NCBI GenBank assembly: GCA_001295905.1
Contig: LJHT01000058.1
Span: forward strand, 113,813 to 177,812
Direction of reading: 5' to 3'
Length of the DNA: 64,000 nucleotides
Source: a beta proteobacterium AAP51
Lineage (GTDB): Bacteria; Pseudomonadota; Gammaproteobacteria; Burkholderiales; Burkholderiaceae_C
Shown here: piece after piece, positions 49,064 through 57,635 of the stretch
Numbering within the stretch: position 1 is the first letter of the stretch
Layout: every line of letters starts with the position of its first letter
Program-made: the position numbers and the translations under genes
The notes under the pieces: model-generated
Seen by the model: only the letters and a program-made list of their open reading frames with translations
Told to the model about the DNA's origin: nothing
Database searches by the model: none

Positions 49064-51304
49064 TCACCGCGCCGCTTCCGAACCTTGGGATTGCCAGGCC
49101 TGCACCAGCAGCTGTTCGACATCGGCCGCAAAACGCGGTGCGTCCAGCAGCGGGTTGTGCCTGAGGGTGTCGCGCGCCTGGCTGCGCCAGCGTGCACGCT
49201 GCGGTTCGTCGTGGGCCAGCGCCACGGCCTTCGCCACGAACTCGGCGTCACTGTTGGCCAGCCATTGCTGCTGACCCGCCGCAGTGAGGATGGATGCCCC
49301 CATGCGCGAGGTGTGCGTGCGCCCGCGCAGGCTGACCACCGGCACGCCCATCCACAGCGCTTCGCAGGTGGTGGTGGCGCCATTGAAGGGGAAGGTGTCC
49401 AGGGCCACGTCGACCTCGTTGTAGAGCGCGAGGTGGTCATCGCGCTCACCCACGCGGACGCGCAGGTCGAGGCGCGTGGCCTCGATGCCGTGCTGGGCCA
49501 TGAAGGCTTCGATGTTGCGGCGGTTGGCTTCATCGGCTGCCGCGCCGGCCTTCAGCAGCAGCCGCGAGTGCGGCAACGCCTGCATCACCTGGGCCCACAA
49601 GGCGAGCGTGTGGTCGGTGAGCTTGGCCAGGTTGTTGAATGAGCCCAGGGTCAGCCCGCCGCGGCGCGAAGGCGGTTCGAGCCGAACCGCCGGCGCCTCG
49701 GGCGGGCTGTAGCAGAACATCGAATGCGGCAGGCACAAGGCTTGTTCGGTGCCGGTGCCGGGCATGTCGCCGGGATCGATGATGTGGTCGCTCAGTCGGT
49801 GGTGCATGCCTCGCACCCCCGTGGCGGTGGGGTAGCCGAGGTAACTGATCTGCAGCGGTGCCGCCCCCATGGCGAACACCCGCAGGCGACCACCGGCGGT
49901 GTGGCCCGTGAGGTCGATGAGGATGTCGATGCCGTCAGCGCGCACGCGCTGCAGCAGTTCGAAGTCGGACAGGCCCTCAGCTTCGACCCAGTGGTGCCCC
50001 AGGGCCTGCAGGCGCCGGGTGGTGGCGTCGCCATAAGCGCGGTTGTAGTAGCACCAGACCTCGAAGCGTTCGCGGTCGTGGTGGCGCAACAGCGGTTCGA
50101 TGAAGTAAGCCACCGAGTGGGTGATGAAGTCGGCCGATACATAACCCACGCGCAGGCGACGCCCGGTTTCGAGGGCCGGCGCCGGGCCGGGCTGCGCAGT
50201 GCTGCGGCCGAACGGGGGCAGCCCCGCTTGCAGGTGCAACTGCAGGGCCGCGCCGAACTCGGCGTGCAGGGCGGCGATGGGCACCGGGTCTTCCAGCAGG
50301 TAGCTGGCCACCATCAAGGGCACCGGGTACATGTCCCAGGCCTGCCCCGACATCTGGATGGCCCGCTGGCCGGCAGCCAGTGCCTCGGGCAGGCGGCGGC
50401 ACTGCTGGTAGCTGTGGCACAGCTGCAACCAGGCGCGCGGCTCGGGGTCCAGCGCAGCCGCCCGTTCGGCCCAGGCGGCTGCTTCGCTGGCCTTCCCCTC
50501 CCGCGCCTGCAAATGCGCCAGGGCGCGCATGACCGTGGGGTTGGGCGGGTTGGCGGCCTGCCAGCGCTCATACAGCACGATGGCCGACTGCAGCGCGCCC
50601 GAGGCGCTGAGTTCATGGCCCAGGTGCAGGCAGCTGTCCACGCGGCTGGGGTCGGCACCCAGCGCGTGGTTGAAGGCGTCGATGGCTTCGCTGCGGCGCT
50701 GCGCGCGGCGCAGCAGCACGCCCAGGTTGAAATGCAGCTGGGCGTGGCCCGGTGCCAGCGCCGCGGCACGCCGGGCCTGCTCGATCACTGCAGCGTCGGG
50801 GGCGCCATCCACCAGTGGGCTGGCATTCTGGGCGGCGGCCTGCTCGGCCAGCGCAGCCCGGGTGTAGGCCAGGTTGGCATGGGCAGCCGCAAGTTGCGGG
50901 TTCAGCGCCACGGCTCGTTCCTGGCAGCGCAGGGCGCCAGGCAGGTCGCCGGCGTGCTTGAGGGCAATGCCCAGGCTGACATGGGCCTCGGCCAGCCCTG
51001 GGTTCAGCTCGATGGCCCGGCGGTAGGCGGCCACGGCCGCCGGGAGGTTCTGCGCCGCCTTCCAGGCCCGGCCCAGCACCAGGTGGGCCTGCGCTTCATC
51101 GGGCAGCGAGGCCGCGGCCTGCTGTGCGTGCGGCAGGGCGGCCGCGGCGTCGTCACGCATCACCGCGGCCATGGCCAGCAGTAAATGGGCTTCGCCGGCT
51201 TCCTGGCCCTGCAGCAGCGCTTGCCGCGCCAGCTCGGTACCCGCCGCCAGCTCGCCTCGCGCCATATGCGCCCGTGCCTGGGCCACCAGCACGCCAGGCT
51301 CCAC
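49064..51304 (-). CDS. TPR-containing GT41 (OGT-like) glycosyltransferase (second)
   Basis: 746 residues from GTG 51304; an internal ATG at 51265 could be used instead. Many TPR units (about 1-340: AVAAYRRAIELNPGLAEAHV, ALRCQERAVALNPQLAAAHA) precede the catalytic region (about 380-740), which has LRVGYVSADFITHSVAYFIE, IDILIDLTGHTAGGRLRVF, APLQISYLGYPTATGVRGM, LGSFNNLAKLTDHTLALWA and ALDTFPFNGATTTCEALWMG. Unlike the GT41 protein at 34979-36994, the motif His is present (FITHSV). It should glycosylate proteins in the cytoplasm. It is 7 bases after the TPR lipoprotein gene, in the exosortase operon, so the VPLPA-CTERM protein is a candidate substrate. Confidence 0.9.
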   Translation of the reverse strand: MEPGVLVAQARAHMARGELAAGTELARQALLQGQEAGEAHLLLAMAAVMRDDAAAALPHAQQAAASLPDEAQAHLVLGRAWKAAQNLPAAVAAYRRAIELNPGLAEAHVSLGIALKHAGDLPGALRCQERAVALNPQLAAAHANLAYTRAALAEQAAAQNASPLVDGAPDAAVIEQARRAAALAPGHAQLHFNLGVLLRRAQRRSEAIDAFNHALGADPSRVDSCLHLGHELSASGALQSAIVLYERWQAANPPNPTVMRALAHLQAREGKASEAAAWAERAAALDPEPRAWLQLCHSYQQCRRLPEALAAGQRAIQMSGQAWDMYPVPLMVASYLLEDPVPIAALHAEFGAALQLHLQAGLPPFGRSTAQPGPAPALETGRRLRVGYVSADFITHSVAYFIEPLLRHHDRERFEVWCYYNRAYGDATTRRLQALGHHWVEAEGLSDFELLQRVRADGIDILIDLTGHTAGGRLRVFAMGAAPLQISYLGYPTATGVRGMHHRLSDHIIDPGDMPGTGTEQALCLPHSMFCYSPPEAPAVRLEPPSRRGGLTLGSFNNLAKLTDHTLALWAQVMQALPHSRLLLKAGAAADEANRRNIEAFMAQHGIEATRLDLRVRVGERDDHLALYNEVDVALDTFPFNGATTTCEALWMGVPVVSLRGRTHTSRMGASILTAAGQQQWLANSDAEFVAKAVALAHDEPQRARWRSQARDTLRHNPLLDAPRFAADVEQLLVQAWQSQGSEAAR

Positions 51305-51311
51305 GCGAGCG

Positions 51312-53708
51312 TCAGCCCTGGGCCAGCAGGGCCTTGGCCTCGTCCAGGCGCGGCAGGTCGGGCTGCTTTTCCAGGGCCTGCCGTATCAGCGCCTGCCCGC
51401 GGGCCCGGTCGCCGGTCTTCACCAGGGCCTTGCCCAGGTGCAGTTGCAGCAGCGGCGAGGCCGGCGAGAGGGCCACGGCACGCTCCAGCAGCGGCAAGGC
51501 CTTGTCGTACTCGCCCAGGCGGTAGTGGATCCAGCCCAGGCTGTCCAGCTTGCCGGCGTTGCGCGATTCGCTGAAGCGCGCTGCCAGCTGCTTCGCGCGT
51601 TCGGTGCTGGCGCGGTCGCCCTTCACCTCGGCCAACAGGTAGGCGAGGTTGTTGATGGCCGTCTCTTCTTCAGGGAAGGCCTTGAGCACGTCTTCGTAGG
51701 CGGTGATGGCCTCGTCGTAGCGCTTCAGCTTCGTCAGGCTCTCGGCGCGCGCCAGGGGCAGCGTGCGGTCGGCGGGCAGCTGGCGGGCGCCCTCGGCCAG
51801 CGCCTGCAGCGCGGCGTCGGCGTTGCCGCGGGCCTGCAGGGCGCGGGCCAGGCCCAGTTGCGCGCCCACCAGCGTGGGCCGGGCGGTCACGGCCTGCCGG
51901 AAAGCCTGCTCGGCGCCTGCGAAGTCGCGCCGCATCATCAGCACTTCACCTTGCAGTTCCATGTGCTGGCCCAGGCGCTGGGGCTCGGCGCGCACGCGGG
52001 TCTGGATGCGGGCCAGCGCTTCGTTGTAGCGCTGCAGGCCGCTGAGCAGCGTGACGGCGGCGATGTAGGGCGTGGGGTTGCCGGGCACCGCCGCCGCGGC
52101 GGCGTCGTACTCGCGCAGCGCGGCATCGAAGCGCTTCTGGCTGGCGTGCAGCTGCCCCAGCAGCACATAAGCCGTCACCTCCTGCGGCAGCTGCGCCTTC
52201 ATCTGTTCCAGGGCCTTCTGCGCGAGCGCGGGTTCGCCCTGCTGCAAGGCCACCCGGGCCTTCAGTTCGTACAGCGCGGTGGCCTGCGGCAGGGTGCGCA
52301 GGGCGCTGTCGAGCTCGGCGTGCGCGGACACATAGTCCTTGGCCTCGGCCATGTCGGCCACCAGCAGGGCGCGCAGCTCGGTGCTGGTGGGGTTGAGCTT
52401 CACCGCTTCGGCCAGCACGTCGCGCGCCAGCGCCGGCTCGGCCGCTGCCTTGTGCGCCTGCGCCAGCAGGGTGACTATGGGCAGCGAGCCCGGCTCGTCG
52501 CGCAGCGCGCCGCGCAGGTCGGCGATGGCGTCCCGGGGCTTGCCTTCGGCCAAAAGCATGCGGCCGCGCAGCAGCAGGGCGCCGGCATCGCGCGGGTTGG
52601 CCTTCAGCACTTCTTCCACCAGCGCACGCGCTTCGGCGACGCGGCCCGCGCCGAGTTGGAAGGTGGCCAGCTGCGTGCGCGCAGCCCCCTGGCTGGGCAC
52701 GTCGTCGCTGAGGTCGATGATGTCCTTCAGCACCTTCTGCGCCAACTCGGGCCGGTTGGTGCTGCGGTAGAGCTGGGCCAGCCCGAAGCGCACGGCCATG
52801 TCGCGCGGCTTGTCTTCGATGATGGCCAGGAACTCCTTCTCTGCCGCTTCCGTGCCGCGTGCGGCTTGCATGAACTCCAGCAAAGCGATGCGGCGCTTGC
52901 TGTCGTCGGGCTGCGCCTTCAGCGAGGCGCGCATCACGGCCTCGGCCTGGTCGGTTTCCTGGCGGCTCAGGTGGTAGCGCGCCCAGGCCAGCCACAGGGC
53001 CTGGTTGCGTGGCGCTGCCGCGGTGGCGCGCTCGAAGAAGCCCCGCGCCTTGGCGGCCGTGGCGGCATCCTTCGGGTTGGCCGAACTCAGGTCGACGGCG
53101 GCCTGCAGCAGGCCCATGTGCTGCGGGTGTTGCTGCAACGCGGCTTCCACCACCGCCAGGCCCGGCGCCCACTCCTGCGCGTTCGCGTGCAGGCCGGCCA
53201 GCAGCAGGCTGGTGTCCACCGGCGCAGGCTGGCTGTCGGCCAGCACCTGCTTGGCGATCGTCTGGGCTTCGGCGGCCTGGCCTTGCCCGGCCAGCAGTGC
53301 TGCCTTCAAGGTACGGCCCAGTGCGTGGCGCGGGTCGGCCGCGAGGGTTTCGTCGATCAGCGCCTGCGCACGGGGGCGGTCGCCGGTGACCAGCAGCAGC
53401 TTCGCAGCGCCGACCTTGGCGTCGTGCAGCTCGGGCTGCAGCTCCACCGCCTTCATGTACTGGCCGTAGGCCTTCTGCGTCTCGCCCTGGCTTTCGCTGA
53501 CCTGGGCTGCAATCAGGTAGGCCCGTGCGTTCTTGGGGTCGATCTGCAGCACGTTGCGCAGTTCGACGTTGGCCTTTTCCCAATCGGCCTGGCGCACGAA
53601 CTCGGCCCCCTTCTTCAGGCCCGATTCGATGCGGTCTTCCTTGCTGCTGCAGGCGGCCATCAGCACGGCAAGCGCGGCCAGGATCAGGGGGTTCTTTGCG
53701 CTGAACAT
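51312..53708 (-). CDS. prsT: PrsT-like TPR lipoprotein of the exosortase system
   Basis: 798 residues. A lipobox (ILAALAVLMAACSSK) is followed by TPR units along the entire length: WEKANVELRNVLQIDPKNAR, TQKAYGQYMKAVELQPELHD, FAGAEQAFRQAVTARPTLVG, DKALPLLERAVALSPASPLL. This matches the large PEP-CTERM-associated TPR proteins often called PrsT, which accompany exosortase and polysaccharide genes; their function is not established, but a periplasmic scaffold is likely. It lies 13 bases after the exosortase gene and directly before the GT41 gene. It is somewhat shorter than the roughly 900 residues I recall for the family. Confidence 0.85.
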   Translation of the reverse strand: MFSAKNPLILAALAVLMAACSSKEDRIESGLKKGAEFVRQADWEKANVELRNVLQIDPKNARAYLIAAQVSESQGETQKAYGQYMKAVELQPELHDAKVGAAKLLLVTGDRPRAQALIDETLAADPRHALGRTLKAALLAGQGQAAEAQTIAKQVLADSQPAPVDTSLLLAGLHANAQEWAPGLAVVEAALQQHPQHMGLLQAAVDLSSANPKDAATAAKARGFFERATAAAPRNQALWLAWARYHLSRQETDQAEAVMRASLKAQPDDSKRRIALLEFMQAARGTEAAEKEFLAIIEDKPRDMAVRFGLAQLYRSTNRPELAQKVLKDIIDLSDDVPSQGAARTQLATFQLGAGRVAEARALVEEVLKANPRDAGALLLRGRMLLAEGKPRDAIADLRGALRDEPGSLPIVTLLAQAHKAAAEPALARDVLAEAVKLNPTSTELRALLVADMAEAKDYVSAHAELDSALRTLPQATALYELKARVALQQGEPALAQKALEQMKAQLPQEVTAYVLLGQLHASQKRFDAALREYDAAAAAVPGNPTPYIAAVTLLSGLQRYNEALARIQTRVRAEPQRLGQHMELQGEVLMMRRDFAGAEQAFRQAVTARPTLVGAQLGLARALQARGNADAALQALAEGARQLPADRTLPLARAESLTKLKRYDEAITAYEDVLKAFPEEETAINNLAYLLAEVKGDRASTERAKQLAARFSESRNAGKLDSLGWIHYRLGEYDKALPLLERAVALSPASPLLQLHLGKALVKTGDRARGQALIRQALEKQPDLPRLDEAKALLAQG

Positions 53709-53721
53709 GGTGAACGGGCTC

Positions 53722-55305
53722 TCAATCGGGAATGAAGGGCCCCAGCAGCGGGTGGCTGGCGGCGATGAAGTCGGTGATGCGGCGGTCGGCCAGCGCGAGG
53801 TCCTCGCCCGGCAGCACCGGCGTCACCAGGCGCAGCAGCGCGCCGTCGGAGCGGTCGTGGAGGATGGCGTCCTGCAGGATCAGCCACTTCACCTCGAACT
53901 CGCCCGTGAGGTTGCGGCCGCGCTGGCGAAACCAGTAGTAGACGAGCTGCCTTTGTTCGCCCTTCTGGATGAGGGCGCGGTTCACGCGCAGCGCGCCCTG
54001 GGCCAGGGGCACTTCCTGCTGGGTGATGGTGCTGATGGCCCAGCCATCGCCCGGGATGCAGGTGCGCGGTGAGTGGCTGGATTCACCGCCACTCTGGCTG
54101 GCGTAGTAGGCGCTGTAGAAGTTCACCCAGGGCTCGGTGCCCCGGCTGTAGTTGGCCATGTGGTAGTCGGTCACGGCCAGCGCGGCCACGATGTCGGTGG
54201 CCAGGCGGTCGGGGCGGCCCTGCCAGCCGCCAGGCAACTCCAGCGGGAAGGTGGCGAAGGTCTGGCGCGGCGGCGGCTGGTGCTTGCGCTCGGGCTGCCA
54301 AAGGGCCAGCGCGGCAGCGGCCGTCACCAGCAGGGCCGTGGCGGCCATGGGTGCCGAGAGGCGACGCTGCTGCACCGGGGTTCCCGGCGGCAGCTTCAAC
54401 GGGGGGTCGAGCAGCATCAGCTCCGAGATCGGCCGGCGCACGCCACCCAGCCTGGCGAGCAGCACCATCTCGGCCAACAGCAACACCAGGCAGATGACGA
54501 ACATGAACCAGCCTTCGAGGTCGTGCACCAGGCCCTGGGCCATCTCCACCCCCCAGTGCTCGACCGTGACGCCGATGAGGCCGATGCGCAGGCTGTTGAT
54601 GACGATGGTCAGCGGCACCGTGGAAACCACCAGCAGCACGCGCTTCCACAGCGGCGCATCGAAGAAGTAGGCGGCCAGCGTGCCCAGCACCATCAACGGG
54701 AAGAGGTAGCGCAGGCCGTTGCAGGCTTCCACCACCTGCAGCTTGTAGCTGCCGAGGTCGATGACATTGCCTTCCAGGAACACGCTGATGCCGAAGCCGC
54801 GGATCAGCCACACCCCCAGCTGCGAAGACACCAGCTGCAGGCTGTGCGACACCTCGCGCAGCACGAACTGCGGCAGCGGAATCATGAACAGCAGCATGGC
54901 CAGCGGCACGGCCAGGATGCGCAGGCCGCGCCACCCCGTGCCCGCCAGCGCCAGGCCCACCAGGCCGACGACGAAGCCGTACTGGCTGAACACGCGTATG
55001 GCGCTGAGCTGGCCCACCGCGCCCAACAGCAGGCCCAGGCCCACCAGCGCCAGGCCCCACCAGGAGCCTTTCAGTTCGTGCAGCCGCAGCTGGTCGCTGC
55101 GCTGCCAGATGAGGAAGGCCGAGATCAGCGGCACGAACCAGCCGTAGCTGTATTCCTCTACCTGCTGCCAGGTGGCCACCATGAATTCGAGCGCCGGGTA
55201 GTGCCAGACCACCAGCGCAGCGAAGGCCAGAGCCAGGGCCACCCAGTGGGGCGGCCCCGACTTCCACGAGAGCTGCGGACTAGGTGCCGCCAGGGTAGAG
55301 GACAT
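53722..55305 (-). CDS. xrtD: Exosortase D with fused EpsI domain (XrtD)
   Basis: 527 residues. Residues 1-300 form a multi-pass membrane exosortase with the three conserved catalytic positions: Cys195 in VVEACNGLRYLF, Arg240 in INSLRIGLIG and His261 in LVHDLEGWFMF. Residues from about 335 form a periplasmic EpsI domain (DUF3485-like: FPLELPGGWQGRP, YYASQSGGESSHSPRTCIPG, ALIQKGEQRQLVYYWFRQRG). The exosortase-EpsI fusion is the layout I associate with XrtD, which processes VPLPA-CTERM proteins; the VPLPP-ended protein nearby fits. It is divergent from the WcaF-like gene. Confidence 0.9.
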   Translation of the reverse strand: MSSTLAAPSPQLSWKSGPPHWVALALAFAALVVWHYPALEFMVATWQQVEEYSYGWFVPLISAFLIWQRSDQLRLHELKGSWWGLALVGLGLLLGAVGQLSAIRVFSQYGFVVGLVGLALAGTGWRGLRILAVPLAMLLFMIPLPQFVLREVSHSLQLVSSQLGVWLIRGFGISVFLEGNVIDLGSYKLQVVEACNGLRYLFPLMVLGTLAAYFFDAPLWKRVLLVVSTVPLTIVINSLRIGLIGVTVEHWGVEMAQGLVHDLEGWFMFVICLVLLLAEMVLLARLGGVRRPISELMLLDPPLKLPPGTPVQQRRLSAPMAATALLVTAAAALALWQPERKHQPPPRQTFATFPLELPGGWQGRPDRLATDIVAALAVTDYHMANYSRGTEPWVNFYSAYYASQSGGESSHSPRTCIPGDGWAISTITQQEVPLAQGALRVNRALIQKGEQRQLVYYWFRQRGRNLTGEFEVKWLILQDAILHDRSDGALLRLVTPVLPGEDLALADRRITDFIAASHPLLGPFIPD

Positions 55306-55520
55306 GCGTGTTCAGCCCCAGGCCAGGGCCGCAGGCGACTTCAGGAGTGACCTTCAGGTTAAGCACGGTGTATGACATCGGCATGGCGTCGGCACGCCGT
55401 TCGGCCGGGGGTGATGTCAAGCCAGGGACACATGCGCACCCTATGGTCTGGCGTCAAGTTCGCGCCTGGCGTGCTGCCGCCCGGCAGGCGCCAGGGTGCC
55501 GCCGTCTGCCGCCCGCACTC
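55306..55520 (+). promoter_or_regulatory. Divergent promoter region of xrtD and the EPS-modification genes
   Basis: 215 bases between divergent starts. A perfect 7-base inverted repeat TGACATC (55373-55379) and GATGTCA (55413-55419) spans 47 bases, leaving a 33-base spacer. It is a candidate binding site for a regulator acting on one or both genes. The acetyltransferase frame is open from 55308, but that longer start has no family support. Confidence 0.4.
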
Positions 55521-56093
55521 ATGCTCCGCCACCCCACGACGCCCGCCGCGGCCGACCCCTACCTGGCCCCCAGCACCAGCCTGGGCAGCCGCGCCGGCCG
55601 CGCGCTGTGGGGCGTGGTGCACCTGTGCCTCTTTCGCCCATCGCCACGCCTGACCTTCGGCTGGCGCGCCGCGCTCTTGCGCCTGTTCGGCGCGCGCCTG
55701 GGGCCGCACTGCCACGTCTACCCCGCAGCGCGCATCTGGGCGCCCTGGAACCTGGTGTGCGAAGACGCGGTCTGCATTGCCGACGAGGCGGTGGTCTACA
55801 ACCCCGCGCCCGTGGTGCTGCGTTCGCACTGCGTGGTGTCGCAACAGGCCTACCTGTGCGGTGCCGGGCACGACATCGACGACCCGGCCTTTCCGATGGT
55901 CAGCCAGCCGATCGAGATCGGCCGCTACGCCTGGGTGGCGGCGCGCGCCACGGTGTGCGCCGGGGTGAAGATGGGCGACGGCGCCGTGCTCGGGCTGGGC
56001 GCGGTGGCCACGCGCCACCTGCAGGCCGGCGGCGTGTATGCCGGCGTGCCGGCGCGCTGGTTGCGCCAACGCAGGGGCAGCGATGGACGCTGA
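55521..56093 (+). CDS. wcaF: WcaF-like hexapeptide acetyltransferase
   Basis: 190 residues from ATG 55521. A left-handed beta-helix acyltransferase of the WcaF type: RALWGVVHLCLFRPSPRLTF, WRAALLRLFGARLGPHCHVY, then PAARIWAPWNLVCEDAVCIA, the hexapeptide repeat stretch with VVSQQAYLCGAGHDIDDPAF (the conserved catalytic-type His in GHDI), and IGRYAWVAARATVCAGVKMG. These enzymes O-acetylate sugars of the repeat unit using acetyl-CoA. The first gene rightward from the divergent promoter; the methyltransferase gene overlaps its end by 11 bases. Confidence 0.9.
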   Translation: MLRHPTTPAAADPYLAPSTSLGSRAGRALWGVVHLCLFRPSPRLTFGWRAALLRLFGARLGPHCHVYPAARIWAPWNLVCEDAVCIADEAVVYNPAPVVLRSHCVVSQQAYLCGAGHDIDDPAFPMVSQPIEIGRYAWVAARATVCAGVKMGDGAVLGLGAVATRHLQAGGVYAGVPARWLRQRRGSDGR

Positions 56094-56742
56094 CCGCGCC
56101 GCGGTAGCCGCCGGTGCACGGGTGGCGCGCAGCGAGTTCGTCTGGCTGGGCGAAGGGCCGGGCCTCGTGCATGCGCACGTGGCCCGCCCGGTGGTCGTTC
56201 ACCTCGACCGCTTCCAGGCCCACAGCGTGCTCGACCTGGGCTGTGGCAACGGCTGGCTCACCGCCGCGCTGGCGCGCTGCGGCTTCGACGCCTGCGGGCT
56301 GGACAGCAGCCACAGCGGCATTGCCATCGCCAGCAGTGCGCACCCCGAGGTGCCTTTCCTGCGCGCCGACGCCCTGCTGCCGCCGGCGCCCGAGTTGCGC
56401 CACCGCTTCGATGCCATCGTGGCCGTGGAAGCGGTGGACCACGTGGCGCAGCCGCGCCTGCTGCTGCAGCACGCGCACCAGATGCTGCGCCCCGGCGGCC
56501 TGCTGCTGCTGACCGTGCCTTACCACGGCTACCTGAAGAACCTGGGCCTGGCGCTGACCGGCCGCTTCGACCTGCGCCTGCAGGCGCTGGAGGACCACGG
56601 CCGCTTGAAGTTCTTCTCGCACCGCACGCTGGCCACCCTGGTGCAGGAATGCGGCTTCCAGAGCGTGCAGATCGAGAACCTGGGCCGCTTGCCGCCCATC
56701 GCGCGCTCGATGCTGCTGTCGGCGCAGCGGCCGCTGGACTGA
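56083..56742 (+). CDS. Class I SAM-dependent methyltransferase
   Basis: 219 residues from ATG 56083, overlapping the acetyltransferase gene. SAM-binding motif I is VLDLGCGNGWLTAALARCGF, followed by GLDSSHSGIAIA (motif II), FDAIVAVEAVDHVAQP, LRPGGLLLLTVPYHGYLKNL, and FFSHRTLATLVQECGF. The PYHGYLKN segment is shared with the methyltransferase at 61717-62478. It probably methylates a sugar or lipid-linked intermediate of the exopolysaccharide. It ends convergent with the GT2 gene, 38 bases apart. Confidence 0.85.
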   Translation: MDADRAAVAAGARVARSEFVWLGEGPGLVHAHVARPVVVHLDRFQAHSVLDLGCGNGWLTAALARCGFDACGLDSSHSGIAIASSAHPEVPFLRADALLPPAPELRHRFDAIVAVEAVDHVAQPRLLLQHAHQMLRPGGLLLLTVPYHGYLKNLGLALTGRFDLRLQALEDHGRLKFFSHRTLATLVQECGFQSVQIENLGRLPPIARSMLLSAQRPLD

Positions 56743-56780
56743 GGGCGCGGCAACGCGCCTGAGGCGCAGTCCGGTGCCGC

Positions 56781-57635
56781 TCAGCGACGTTCGGCCTGCC
56801 GGGCCTCGTGCATCTTCGCGTCGACCAGCAGGCGGAACCACAGGCCTTGCAGGAAGGCGAAGTACAGGCCTTCGCGGCCATCGAGAAAGCCCAGCCTGAA
56901 CACGTAGCGGTAGACGAAGTAGGCCAGGGCGCGCAGGCCTGAAGGCATGCGGTAGTACAACGCCTTCAGCCAGCGCGTGCGCTCGCGCGGGTCGCCTTGC
57001 AGGCGGGGCTGAAGCCGGCCGCTGGCCGGCGCTGCTGAAAGCGCCAGCCGCATCTCCTCGGCTTCCAGGTCGCTCCAGCGGTTGTGGCGCGACACCCAGT
57101 CCTTCAGCGACACGGCGTTCTTGTCGTGCATGCAGCCCGGCAGGCGGCCGGCACGGTGCGGGCTGACGAAGTGCTGGTCGTACAGGCGCTGCTCGCAGGC
57201 CGCTTCGCCGCTGCGGAACAGGCGCAGGTGCCAGGGGTTCAGCCCGCTGTGCCGCAGGCGGCGCCCCATGAAGTAGTCCACGCGCCGCAGCAGGTAGGCG
57301 CGGTGTGCCGCGGCGTCGCCGGCCTGAAGCACTTGCTGGATGGCCAGCACGGCTTCGTCGTCCAGCACCTCGTCGGCGTCCAGGTGCAGCTGCCATTCGG
57401 GCGGTGGCTCGGTCTGCAGCAGTTGCGCCATGGCCCAGTTACGCTGATCGGCGTAGTTGCTGAACGCGCGTTGCAGCACCTCGGCCTCGGGGCCCACCTC
57501 GCGCAGCGTGCCGTCGGTGGAGTGGGAATCGACCACCAGCGGGCGCGGGTCGATGCGGCGCGCCTGGGCCAGCGTCTGCCCGATGATGTCTTCGCAGTTG
57601 AAGGTGAGCACCACCACGCGGCAGCGGGCGTTCAT
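56781..57635 (-). CDS. GT2 family glycosyltransferase
   Basis: 284 residues from ATG 57635, overlapping the stop of the GT4 gene (ATGA). A GT-A fold: CRVVVLTFNCEDIIGQTLAQ, LVVDSHSTDGTLREVGPEAE, and the DXD-type WQLHLDADEVLDDEAVL. The C-terminal half (SRHNRWSDLEAEEMRL, YRMPSGLRALAYFVYRYVFR, GFLDGREGLYFAFLQGLWFR) is typical of the WaaE/KdtX-like GT2 group, which ends in a membrane-associated region. It should add one sugar to the repeat unit or a lipid core at the cytoplasmic membrane. Confidence 0.85.
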   Translation of the reverse strand: MNARCRVVVLTFNCEDIIGQTLAQARRIDPRPLVVDSHSTDGTLREVGPEAEVLQRAFSNYADQRNWAMAQLLQTEPPPEWQLHLDADEVLDDEAVLAIQQVLQAGDAAAHRAYLLRRVDYFMGRRLRHSGLNPWHLRLFRSGEAACEQRLYDQHFVSPHRAGRLPGCMHDKNAVSLKDWVSRHNRWSDLEAEEMRLALSAAPASGRLQPRLQGDPRERTRWLKALYYRMPSGLRALAYFVYRYVFRLGFLDGREGLYFAFLQGLWFRLLVDAKMHEARQAERR

